A stretch of 64,000 bases of DNA, from the NCBI GenBank assembly GCA_011799875.1, contig CM022302.1, positions 98,907,494 through 98,971,493 of the forward strand, in the 5' to 3' direction. Both the position numbers and the translations under genes were made by a program. Positions 12,701 through 25,000 of this stretch are shown piece after piece (position 1 is the first letter of the stretch; each line of letters starts with the position of its first letter). The notes under the pieces were generated by a model. The model was given only the letters and a program-made list of their open reading frames with translations, had not been told where the DNA came from and did no database searches. Source of the stretch: Thinopyrum elongatum. Taxonomy: Eukaryota; Streptophyta; Magnoliopsida; Poales; Poaceae.

Positions 12701-15700
12701 CCTCGGTGCGGTGCTGGATTTTCCCCTAAAAAGATAAATCATGGGGCAAGTCATCTTACGGACTCGGCTCCGCATGCGACGCCGCCACACGTCACGTCAT
12801 CGCCTGCTACGGCTCGTTCCTGGCTCGGCCTCGCCGGGATGGGGGAGGAGGGTCCCGACCCCCCTTCCCCCCTGGCTCGGCCTCGCGGTAACGCGGCAGT
12901 GCGCTCATTTGACAGGCGTAGTGCGGTTATTTTGTCCCCCCCACGCACCCACACCCCCTAAAAAGATAGATAATGGGGGCAAGTTCATACAAGGAAGATG
13001 TGTCAGGACAACTATGCCCCTCGGTGCGGTGCTGGTTTTCCCCCCTAAAAGATAGATAATGGGGGCAAGTCCTTACAAGGAAGATGTGTCAGTACAACTA
13101 TGCCCCTCGGTGCGGTGCTGGTTTTTCCACTAAAAAGATAGATAATGGGGCAAGTCATGTCACGAACTCGCCTCCGCATGTAACACCGCGGCACGCCGCG
13201 TAGTCGCCTCGTACGGCTCGTTCCAGGCTCGGACTCGCCGGGTTGGGGGGGTCCCGACCCCCTCCCCCCGACTCGGCCTCACGATAACATGGCAGTGCGC
13301 TCGTTTGACAGGCGCAGTGCGGTTATTCTGTCCCCCCACGCACCCACACCCCTTGAAAAGATAGATAATGGGGGCACGTGCATACAAGGAAGATGTGTCA
13401 GTACAACTATGCCCCCCGGTGCGGTGCTGGTTTTCCCCCTAAAAAGATAGATAATGGGGGCAAGTCCATACAAGGAAGATGTGTCAGTACAACTATGCCA
13501 CTCGGTGCGGTGCTGGTTTTCCCCTAAAAGATAGATAATGGGGGCAAGTCCTTACAAGGAAGATGTGTCGTACAACTATGCCCCTCGGTGCGGTGCTGGT
13601 TTTCCGCTAAAAAAGATAGTAATGGGGGCCAAGTCCTACAAGGAAGATGTGTCAGTACACTATGCCCCTCGGTGCGCGGTGCTGGTTTTTTCCCCTAGAA
13701 AGATAGATAATGGGGGCAAGTCCATACAAGGAAAATGTGTCAGTACAACTATGCCCCTCGGTGCGGTGCTGGTTTTTCCCCTAGAAAGATAGATAATGGG
13801 GGCAAGTCCATACAAGGAAGATGTGTCAGTACAACTATGCCCCTCGGTGCGGTGCTGGTTTTTCCCCTAAAAAGATAGATCATGGGGCAAGTCATGTTAC
13901 GGACTCGGCTCCGCATGCGACGCTGCGGCACGCAGCGTCATCGCCTCCTACGGCTCGTTCCTGGCTCGGCCTCGCCAGGATGGGGGAGGAGGGGTCCTGA
14001 CCCCCCTTCCCCCCCGGCTCGGCCTCGCGCTAACGCGGCAGTGCGCTCATTTGACAGGCGTAGGGCGGTTATTCTGTCCCCCCCACGCACCCACACCCCC
14101 TAAAAAGATAGATAATGGGGGCAAGTTCATACAAGGAAGATGTGTCAGTACAACTATGCCCCTCGGTGCGGTGCTGGTTTTTCCCCTAAAAAGATAGATA
14201 ATGGGGGAAAGTCCTTACAAGGAAGATGTGTCAGTACAACTATGCCCGTCGGTGCGTTACTGGTTTTTCCCCTAAAAAATAGATAATGCGGGCAAGTCCA
14301 TACAAGGAAGATGTGTCAGTACAACTATGCCCCTCGGTGCGGTGCTGGTTTTTCCCCTAGAATGATAGATAATGGGGGCAAGTCCATACAAGGAAGATGT
14401 GTCAGTACAACTATGCCCCTCGGTGCGGTGCTGATTTTTGCCCTAAAAAGATAGATCATGGGGCAAGTCATGTTACGGACTCGCCTCCGCATGCGACGCC
14501 GCGGCATGTCGCGTCATCGCCTGATACGGCTCGTTCCTGGCTCGGCCTCGCCGGGATGGGGGAGGAGGGGTCCCGACCCCCCTTCCCCCCCAGCTCGGCC
14601 TCGCGCTAACGCGGCAGTGCGCTCGTTTGACAGGCGCAGTGCGGTTATTCTATCCCCCCCCCCACGCACCCACACCCCCTAAAAAGATAGATAATGGGGC
14701 AAGTTCATACAGGAAGATTGTCAGTACAACTATGCCCCTCGGTGCGGTTGCTGGTTTTTCCCTTAAAAGATGATAATGGGGGCAAGTCCTTACAAAGGAA
14801 GATTTGTCAGTACAACTATGCCCCTCGGTGCGGTGCTGGTTTTTCCCTGAAAAGATAGATACTAGGGCAGTCCATAACAAGGAAGATGTGTCATAACAAC
14901 TATCCCCTCGGTGCGGTGCTGGTTTTTCCCCTAGAAAGATAGGTAATGGGGGCAAGTCCATACAAAGAGATGGTGTCAGTATAACTATGCCCTCGGTGCG
15001 GTGCTGGTGTTTCCCCTAAAAAGATAGTATCATGGGGCAAGTCATCTTACGGACTGCCTCCGCATGCGAAGCCGTGGCACGCCGCGTCATCCGCCTGCTA
15101 CGGCTCGTTCCAGCTCGTCTTCGCCGGGATGGGGGAGGAGGGGTCCAAACCCCCCTTCCCCCCCGCTCGCCCTCGCGCAACGCGGCAGGCGCTTCGTTTG
15201 ATAGGCGCATTGGCGGTTATTCTGGCCCCGCTCCCACCACCCACACACCCTAAAAAGATAGATAATGGGGCAAAGTCCATACAAGGAAGATGTGTCAGTA
15301 CACTATGCCCGCGGTGCGTGCTGTTTTTCCCCTAAAAGATAGATAATGGGGCAAGTCATTGTCACGAACTCGCTCCGCAGTAACACCACGGCACGCGCGT
15401 AGTCCCTGTACGGCTCGTTCCAGGCTCGGACCCTCGCCGTGTTCGGGGGTCCCGACCCCCTCCTCCCGGCTCGGCTCCGGATAACATGGCAGTGCGCTCG
15501 TTTGACGACCAGTGCGGTTATTCTGCCCCCCCCACGCACCCACACCCCTTAGCAAAGATGATAATTGGGGGCAAGTCCATACAAGGGAAGATTGTGTCAG
15601 TACAACTATGCCCCTCGGTGCGGTGCTGTTTTTCCCTAAAAAGATGATAATGGGGGCAAGTCCTTACAAGGAAGACGTGTCAGTACAACTATGCCCCTCG

Positions 15701-18700
15701 GTGCGGTTGCTGGTTTTCCCTAAAAGATAGATAATGGGGCAAGTCCATACAAGGAAGATGTGTCAGTACAACTATGCCCCTCGTGCGGTGCTGGTTTTCC
15801 CCTAAGAAAGATAGATAATGGGGCAAGTTCCATACAGGAAGATGTGTAGTACAACTATGCCCCTCTGTGCGGTGGCTGGTTTTTCCCCTAAAAAGATAGA
15901 TAATGGGGGCAAGTCCTTAAGGAAGATGTGTCAGTACAACTATGCCCCTCGTGCGGTGCTGGTTTTCCCGCTAAAAAGATAGATATGGGGCAAGTCCATA
16001 CAAGGAAGAGTGTCAGGACAACTATGCCCCTCGGTGCGGTGCTGGTTTTTCCCTAAAAAGATAGAATGGGGGCAAGTCCATACAAGGAAGATGTGTCAGT
16101 ACACATGCCCCTCGGTGCGGTCTGGTTTTTCCCCTAGAAAGATAGATAATGGGGGCACAGTCCATACAAGGAAGATGTGTCAGTACAACTATGCCCCTCG
16201 GTGCGGTGCTGGTTTTTCCCCTAAAAAGATAGATCATGGGGCAAGTCATGTTACGGACTCGGCTCCGCATGCGACGCCGCGGCACGCCGCGTCATCGCCT
16301 CCTACGGCTCGTTCCTGGCTCGGCCTCGCCAGGATGGGGGAGGAGGGGTCCTGACCCCCTTCCCCCCCGCTCGGCCCTCGCGCTAACGCGGCAGTGGCGC
16401 TCATTGACAGCGTAGGGCGGTATTCTGTCCACCCCCACGCACCCACACCCCCTAAAAGAATAGATAACAGGGCAAGTTCATCAACAAGGAAGATGTGTCA
16501 GTACAACTATCTCCCTCGGTGCGGTGCTGGTTTTTCCCCTAAAAGATAGGTAATGGGGGAAAGTCCTTACAAGGAATGGTCAGTACAACTATGCCCTCTC
16601 GGTGCGGTACTGGTTTTCCCTAAAAAGATACATAATGGGGGCAAGTCCATGCAAGGAAGATGTGTCGTACAACTATGCCCCTCGGTGCGGTGCTAGGTTT
16701 TTCCCCTAGAATGATAGATAATGGGGGCAAGTCCATACAAGGAAAGATTGTCAGTACAACTATGCCCCTCGGTGCGGTGCTGATTTTCCCTAAAAAAGAA
16801 GATCATGGGGCATCATGTACGGACTCGCCTCCGCATGCGATGCCCGGCAACGTCGCGTCATCGCTGCTCAGGCTGTCTCTGTTCCTGGCTCGGCCTCGCC
16901 GGGATGGGGAGGAGGGGTCCCGACCCCCTTCCCCCCAGCTCGGCCTCGCGCTAAGCGGCAGTGCGCTGTTGACAGGCGAGTTGCGTTATTCTATCCCCCC
17001 CCCCAACACACACCCACACCCCTAAAAAGATAGATAATGGGGGCAAGTTCATACAAGGAGATGTGTCAGTACAACTATGCCCCTGTGCGGTGCTGGTTTT
17101 CCCCTTAAAGATAGAATGGGGCAAGTCCTTACAGGAAATTGTCAGTACAACTATGCCCTCGGTGCGGTGCTGGTTTTTCCCTGAAAAGATAGAATGGGGG
17201 CAGTCATACAAGGAAGATGTGTCATAACAACTATGCCCCTCGGTGCGGTGCGGTTTTCCCTAGAATATAGGTAATGGGGGCAAGTCCATACAAGGAAGAT
17301 GTGTAGTATAACTATGCCCTCGGTGCGGTGTCTGGTTGTTTCCCTTAAAAAGATGGATCATGGGGCAAGTCTTCGGACTCGCCTCGCATGCGACGCCGTG
17401 GCACCCGCGTATCATCGCCTGCTACGGCCGTTCCTGCTCGTCCTCGCGGATGGGGGAGGAGGGGTCCAAACCCCCCTTCCCCGCTCGGCCTCGCGCGAAC
17501 GCGGAGTGCGCTCGTTTGACAGGCGCATTGCGGTTATTCTACCCTCCCCCCGCACCCACACCCCCTAAAAAGAGTAGAAAGGGGGCAAGTCCTACAAGGA
17601 AGATGTGTCAGTACAACTATGCCCTCGGTGCGGTGCGTGTTTCCTCACCTAAAAAGATAGATAATGGGGCAAGTATGTCACGAACCGCCTCCGCAGGTAC
17701 ACCGCGGCACGCCGCGTAGTCGCCTCGTACGGCTCGTTCCAGGCTCGACTCGCCGGTTTGGGTGTCCACCCCCCTCCCCGGCTCGGTCCCCGATAACATC
17801 AGTGCGCTCGTTTGAAAGCGATTGCGGTTATTCTGGCCCTCCCCACGCACCCACACCCCCTAAAAAGATAGATAATGGGGGCAAGTCCATACAAGGAAGA
17901 TGTGTCAGTACAACTATGCCCCTCGGTGCGGTGCTGTTTTTCCCCCTAAAAAGATAGATAATGGGGCAAGTCATGTCACGAACTCGCCTCCGCATGTAAC
18001 ACCATGGCACGCCGCGTAGTCGCCTCGTACGGCTCGTTCCAGGCTCGGACTCGCCGGGTTCGGGGGGTCCCGACCCCCCTCCCCCCGGCTCGGCCTCGCG
18101 ATAACATGGCAGTGCGCTCGTTTGACAGGCGCAGTGCGGTTATTCTGCCCCCCCACGCACCCACACCCCTTAAAAAGATAGATAATGGGGGCAAGTCCAT
18201 ACAAGGAAGATGTGTCAGTACAACTATGCCCCTCGGTGCGGTGCTGGTTTTTCCCTAAAAATATAGATAGGGCAAGTCCTAAAGGAAGAGTGTCAGTACA
18301 ACTATGCCCCTCGGTGCGGTGCTGGTTTTCCCGCTAAAAAGATAGATAATGGGGGCAAGTCCATACAAGGAAGATGTGTCAGTACAACTATGCCCCTCGG
18401 TGCGGTGCTGGTTTTTCCCCTAGAAAGATAGATAATGGGGGCAAGTCCATACAAGGAAGATGTGTCAGTACCAACTATGCCCCTCGGTGCGGTGCTGGTT
18501 TTTCCCCTAAAAAGATGATAATGGGGGCAAGTCCTTACAAGGAAGATGTGTCAGTACAACTATGCCCCTCGGTGCTGGTCGGGTTTTCCCGCTAAAAAGA
18601 TAGATAATGGGGCAAGTCCATACAAGGAAGATGTGTCAGGACACTCTGCCCCTCGGTGCGGTGCTGGTTTTTCCCCTAAAAAGATAGATAATGGGCAAGT

Positions 18701-21323
18701 CCCATACAAGGAAGATGTGTCAGTACAACTATGCCCCTCGGTGCGGTCTGGTTTTCCCCTAGAAAGATAGATAATGGGGGCAAGTCCATACAAGGAAGAT
18801 GTGTCAGTACAACTTGCCCCTCGTGTCGGTGCTGGTTTTTCCCCTAAAAAGATAGATCATGGGCAAGTCATGTTACGGACTCGGCTCCGCATGCGACGCG
18901 CGGCACGCCCGTGCATCGCCTCCTACGCTCGTTCTGGCTCGGCCTCGCCAGGATGGGGGAGGAGGGTCCTGACCCCCCTTCCCCCCCGGACTCGGCCTCT
19001 ACGTTACGCGGGCAGTGGCTCATGAACAGGCGTAGGGCGGGTTATTCTGTCCACCCCACCACCCACACCCCCTAAAAAGATAGATAAACAGGGCAAGTTC
19101 ATACAAGGAGATGTGTCAGTACAACTATTTCCTCGGTGCGGTGCTGGTTTTTCCCCTAAAACAGATAGGTAATGGGGGGAAAGTCCTACAAGGAAGATGT
19201 TGTCAGTACAACTATGCCCCTCGGTGCGGTACTGGTTTTTCCCTAAAAGATAACATAATGGGGGGGGGGCAGTCCATGCAAGGAAGATGTGTCAGTACAA
19301 CTATGCCCCTCGGTGCTGGGTGGGTTTTCTTTTCCCCTAGAATGATAGATATGGGGGCAAGTCCATACAAGGAAGATGTGTCGTAAGACTCATGGCCCCT
19401 CGGTGCGGTGTGCTGATTTCCCCCTAAAAAAGATAGATCATGGGGGCAAGTCATGTTACGGACTACTCGCCTCCGCACGCGATGCACGCGCGGCACGTCG
19501 CGTCATCCTGCTACGGCTCGTTCCTGGCTCGGCCTCGCCGTGGGGGGAGGAGGGGTCCCGACCCCCTTCCCCCAGCTCGGCCTCGCGCTACGCGGTGCAG
19601 TGCGCTCGTTTGACAGGCGCAGTGCGGTTATTCTATCCCCCCCCACACACCCACACCCCCTAAAAGATAGATAATGGGGGCAAGTTCATACAAGGAAGAT
19701 GGTGTCAGTACAACATGGCCCCTCGGTGCGGTGCTGGTTTTTCCCCTTAAAAGATAGATAATGGGGGCAAGTCCTTACAAGGAAGATTTCAGTATACACT
19801 ATGCCCTCGGTGCGGTGACTGGTTTTTCCCCTAAAAGATAGATAATGGGGGCAAGTCCATACAAGGAAGATGTGTTCAACAAACTATGCCGCTCGGTTGT
19901 CGGTGCTGGTTTTTCCCCTAGAATGATAGGTAATGGGGGGCAGTCCATACAAGGAAGATGTGTTTAGTATAACTATGCCCCTCGGTGCGGTGCTGGTGTT
20001 TCCCCTAAAAGATAGTACATGGGGCAAGCTCATCTACGGACTCATCGCCTCCGCATGCGACGCCGTGGCACGCGCGTCATCGCCTGCTACGGCTCGTTCC
20101 TCGCTCGTCCTCGCCGGGATGGGGAGGAGGGGTCCAACCCCCCTTCCCCCCGGCTCGGCCTCGCGCGGACACGGGCAGGTGCGCTCGTTTGACAGGCGCA
20201 TTGCGTTATTCTAACCCCCTCCCACGCACCCACACCCCCTAAAAAGTAGATAATGGGGGCAAGTTCCATACAGGAAGAGTGTCAGTTACAACTATGCCCC
20301 TCGGTGCGGTGCTGGTTTCTCCCCTAAAAAAAATAGATAATGGGGCAAGTCATGTCACGAACTCGCCTCCCGCATGTCCACCGCGGCAGCGCCGCGTAGT
20401 CGGCCTCGTACGGCTCGTTCCAGGCTCGGACTCGCCGGGTTGGGGGGGTCCCGACCCCCCTCCCCCCGGCTCGGCCTCGCGATAACATGGCAGTGCGCTC
20501 GTTTGACAGGCGCATTGCGGTTATTCTGGCCCGCTCCCCACGCACCCACACCCCCTAAAAAGATAGATAATGGGGGCAAGTCCATACAAGGAAGATGTGT
20601 CAGTACAACTATGCCCCTCGGTGCGGTGCTGTTTTTCCCCCTAAAAAGATAGATAATGGGGCAAGTCATGTCACGAACTCGCCTCCGCATGTAAACACCA
20701 TGGCACGCCGCGTAGTCGCCTCGTACGGCTCGTCCAGGCTCGGACTCGCCGGTTCGGGGGGTCCCGACCCCCCCTCCCCCGGCTCGGGCCTCGCGTAAAC
20801 ATGGCAGTGCGCTCGTTTGCAACAGCCGTGCGGTTATTCTGCCCCCCCCGCACCCACACCCCTTAAAAAGATATAGGGGGCAGTCACGGCATAATGGTAG
20901 ACAACTGCCGTGCGCTTTCCTAAAAGATAGATATGGCATCCACTACACAGGAAGATCGTGTCGATTACAACTTATGCCCTAACGGTGCGGTGCTGGTTTT
21001 CCCCTAAACGATAGATAATGGGGGCAAGTCCTACAAGGAAGATGTGTCAGTACAACTATGCCCCTTCCGGTGCTAGGTGCTGGTTTTCCCATAAAGATAG
21101 ATAATGGGTGGCAAGTCCATACAAGGAAGATGTGGTCAGTACCTATATGCCCCTCGTGCGGTGCTTGGTTGTCCCCTAAAAGATAGATAATGGGGTGCAA
21201 GTCAAGCACAAGGAAGATGTGTTCAGTACAGACATGCCCCTCGGTGCGGTGCTGTGTTTTCCCCTTAGGCTAAAGATAGATAATGGGGTGCGTCCATACA
21301 AAGGAAGATGTGCCTACGACGAG
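9708..21323 (+). repeat. Composite tandem array, forward block (86-bp unit A and ~231-bp unit B)
   Basis: Unit A is 86 bp and starts with five A then GATAGATAATGGGGG; it contains GTGTCAGTACAACTATGCC and ends with a T-run and CCCCT. Unit B is about 231 bp, begins with the same head (GATAGATMATGGGG, then CAAGTCATGTTACGG), then turns very GC-rich and ends CACCCACACCCCCT. B units are followed by two to six A units. Units are clean up to about 14,700, then carry frequent one- to three-base indels up to the gap. A B-variant with GTCACGAACTCG and CGTAGTCGCCTCGTACGG recurs at about 12,180, 13,150, 15,350, 17,670, 17,960, 20,340 and 20,670. Open frames across it are period artefacts: 86 is not a multiple of three. 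I do not recognise the satellite family. Confidence 0.95.
14000..15240 (+). repeat. Higher-order segment of the array, copy 1 of 4
   Basis: A block of about 1.25-1.4 kb is defined by an ordered set of rare variants: TAGGGCGG, a CTGATTTT unit, GTCATAACAAC, GGTGTTTCCCC, ATCTTACGGAC and GTCCAAACCCC. The same ordered set recurs at about 16,300-17,560, 18,930-20,230 and 29,410-30,705. The 29,410 copy is clean; the other later copies are noisy. Confidence 0.75.
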
Positions 21324-22069
21324 NNNNNNNNNNNNNNNNNNNNNNNNNNNNNNNNNNNNNNNNNNNNNNNNNNNNNNNNNNNNNNNNNNNNNNNNNNNNN
21401 NNNNNNNNNNNNNNNNNNNNNNNNNNNNNNNNNNNNNNNNNNNNNNNNNNNNNNNNNNNNNNNNNNNNNNNNNNNNNNNNNNNNNNNNNNNNNNNNNNNN
21501 NNNNNNNNNNNNNNNNNNNNNNNNNNNNNNNNNNNNNNNNNNNNNNNNNNNNNNNNNNNNNNNNNNNNNNNNNNNNNNNNNNNNNNNNNNNNNNNNNNNN
21601 NNNNNNNNNNNNNNNNNNNNNNNNNNNNNNNNNNNNNNNNNNNNNNNNNNNNNNNNNNNNNNNNNNNNNNNNNNNNNNNNNNNNNNNNNNNNNNNNNNNN
21701 NNNNNNNNNNNNNNNNNNNNNNNNNNNNNNNNNNNNNNNNNNNNNNNNNNNNNNNNNNNNNNNNNNNNNNNNNNNNNNNNNNNNNNNNNNNNNNNNNNNN
21801 NNNNNNNNNNNNNNNNNNNNNNNNNNNNNNNNNNNNNNNNNNNNNNNNNNNNNNNNNNNNNNNNNNNNNNNNNNNNNNNNNNNNNNNNNNNNNNNNNNNN
21901 NNNNNNNNNNNNNNNNNNNNNNNNNNNNNNNNNNNNNNNNNNNNNNNNNNNNNNNNNNNNNNNNNNNNNNNNNNNNNNNNNNNNNNNNNNNNNNNNNNNN
22001 NNNNNNNNNNNNNNNNNNNNNNNNNNNNNNNNNNNNNNNNNNNNNNNNNNNNNNNNNNNNNNNNNNNNN
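21324..22069. other. Assembly gap (746 N)
   Basis: An unbroken run of N lies between the forward array and its inverted continuation. The real sequence and its length are unknown. Translations crossing it are meaningless. Confidence 1.
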
Positions 22070-25000
22070 GCACCGAGTGTCATAGTTTGTACTGACACTC
22101 TTCTGTGTATGACTTGCCCCCATTATCTATCTTTCTAGGGGAAAAACCAGCACCCACCGCAGGCCTTATTTCATTGTACTGACACATCTTCCCTTGTCAT
22201 GGACTTGCCCCCATTATCTATCTTGCTAGGGGAAACACAGCACCGCAACCGAGGGGCATAGTTGTACTGACACATCTTCCTTGTTGTGACTTGCCCCCAT
22301 TATCTATCTTTTTAGGGAACAACCAGCACCGCACGAGGGGCAATAGTTGATACGACACTCTTCCTTGTAATGGACTTGCCCCCATTATCTTCTTTTTAGG
22401 GGAAAACCAGCACCAGCCACCGAGGGGCATAGTTGTACTGACCCATCTTCCTTGTAGGACTTTGCCCCTTAAATCTATCGTTTCTAGGGGAAAAACCAGC
22501 ACCGCACCTTAGGGGCATAGTTTTACGACACATCTTCCTGTGTATGTGACTTGCCCCCATTATCTATCTTTTTAGCGGGAACGACCTCGCGTGGGGCAAT
22601 GTAATACTCGCACGTGCTCTGTCAAGACTAGCCCACTTCCTTTTATCGGAAAGCGCCCCGAGGGGGGTCGGACCGCCCCGCACGGGGTCCTGAGTTGTAA
22701 CCGTAGAGCGACTAGTCGCGTTCTGCAATTCGTGAGAACTTGCCTCCATTATCTACTTTTTATGGTGTGGTGAAACGTGGGGCAGCAAAAACACCGCAAC
22801 GGGCTAGTGCTGGCACTGTCCATTGTAGCGACTGTGCCCATGTATATCGTCTTGAGAGCCGGGAGGTGGGAGGTCAAGTGGACCCGGACCGGGGGGTAGA
22901 TTACCGCAATGGCGCTGGTCACGAGCCACGTACCCTTAGCCGAAGCTAACGCGAGGGCGGCCTGTGGTGAATGGGAGGCGTTCTGTGACCCCCATTCGAG
23001 GTGTCCCTGCTGGACGACACGCATGAACACCTAGCAGCGATTATAGACTGTGAAAGAGAACAGTCGCAGACGGACCTGACGTCACCGAGCGATGAGTGCT
23101 GCATGACATTTTAAGGTGGAAACAACCAGCACCAGCACCGATGGGCATAGTTTGTACTGACCAATCTTCTTGTATGGACCTTGCCCCCCATTATCTATCT
23201 TTAGGGTGTGGGGCGTGTTGGGGAGGAAAACTTTCAGCGGCCGAATCAACCGGGGCATAGTGACTGCCCATATCAATCTGATGCGCACCCCTTTCTACTT
23301 GCGTGTGCGATGGGGGGGCGCAGCGTTCAAACTCGCGCTAGCCCGCGGCACAGGGATGGAAGGGTTGGTCGACCCCTCCTCCCTCCCCATTCCCGGCGAG
23401 ACGAGCCATGGAACGAGCCGTACAGGCGATGACGCGGACGTGCCAGCGGCTGTCGCATGCGGAGGGCGATTCCGTAAACTGACTTGCCCCATGATCTAAT
23501 CTTTTTAGGTGGGAAACGATCAGCACGCACCGCGGGGCATAGTTGTATAACTGACACATTCTCCTTGTATGACTTGCCCCCAATTACTCTAGTTTCTAGG
23601 GGAAAAACCATCACCGCCACCGAGGGCATAGTTGGTTTGACACATCTTCTGTATGGACTTGCCCCCATTCTTTCTAGTCTTTGATGGAAAAAAACCATCC
23701 CTGCCCCGAGGGACCAATAGTTTGTAACTGACAACATCTTCCTTGTAGGACTTTCCCCATTATCTATCTTTTAAGGGGAAAAGACTCAGCACCCACCGCA
23801 GGGTATAGTTTGTATGACACATCTTCCTTGTATGAACTTGCCCCCATATCTATCTTTTTCGGGGGTTGGTGCGTGGGGGGGGGATGAATACCCGCCTCGC
23901 CTGTCAAACTGAGCGCACTCGAGCCGTCTAGACGGCGAGCCGACTACGGGGGGGAAGAGGGGGTCAGGACACCCTCCTCCCCCATCCTGGCGAGGCCGAG
24001 CCAGAACGAGGCCGTATAGCAGCTATACGCGGCAGGCCGCGGCGCTCGCATGCGGAGGCCGATCGTAACATGACTTGCCCCATGATCATCTTTTTTAGGT
24101 GAAAATCAGCAAATCACCGCCACCGAGGGCATAGTTGTACTATCACATCTTCCTGTATGGACTTGCCCCCATTATCTATCATTTCTAGGGGAAAAACCAG
24201 CACCCGCACCGAGGGGCAAGTTTACTGAGCCATCTTCCTTGTATGGCTTGCCCCATTATCTATTTTAGGGGAAAAACCATCGCACCGCACCAGATAGTTG
24301 TACTGAACACATCCTTCCGTGTAGGACTTTGCCCCCATTATCTAATCTTTTTAGAGAGGGAAAACCACCCGCACCGAGGGCATAGTTTTGTACTGACAAC
24401 ATCTTCCTTGTAAGTTGCCCATTACTTTTAGGAAACCAGCACCGCACGGCATTGTACTCCTCTTTGTATGGCTGCCCCCACTATTTAGGTGTGGGTGCGT
24501 GGGTGGGAGCAGAATAACCGCCTAGGACGCCTGTCAAATAAACGAGCTCACTGCCCTGTTAGCCGCGAGGCCCGAGCCGGGGGGGAAGTGGGGTCAGGAC
24601 CCCCCCACCCGCGAGTCCTGGAGGCCTGGAACGAGCCGTCGGAGGCGTTACGCGCGTGCCGCAGCGGTCGTACATGCGGAGCGCGGTCGTAACATGACTT
24701 GCCCCATTATCTATCTTTTTAAAGGGAAGACCACCCACACCACCGAGGGGCATAGAGTTTTACTGACACATCTTCCTTGTATGGACTGCCCCCATTATCT
24801 AACTTCTTTTAGGTGTGTGCTGGAGGGGAAATAAACCGCAGCGCACGCACGAGCGCATGCCGTTGCCGAGGAGCCAGGGGGGTTACCCCTCCCCATCGCA
24901 GGCGAACATGCCTTAGCGGATGACCGTTCCAGGCTCGATGCGAGCTCGTAGATGACCCCATGATCTATCTTGTTAGGGGAACACCACAACCGCAACCGAG

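Noticed and set aside
9750..20860. Dozens of open frames of 60-130 codons on both strands within the array
   Set aside because: They are the same unit read repeatedly; 86-bp and 231-bp units do not keep one frame, frames overlap on both strands, and no domain appears.
21195..22138. Long open frames spanning the N run
   Set aside because: They consist almost entirely of undetermined residues.
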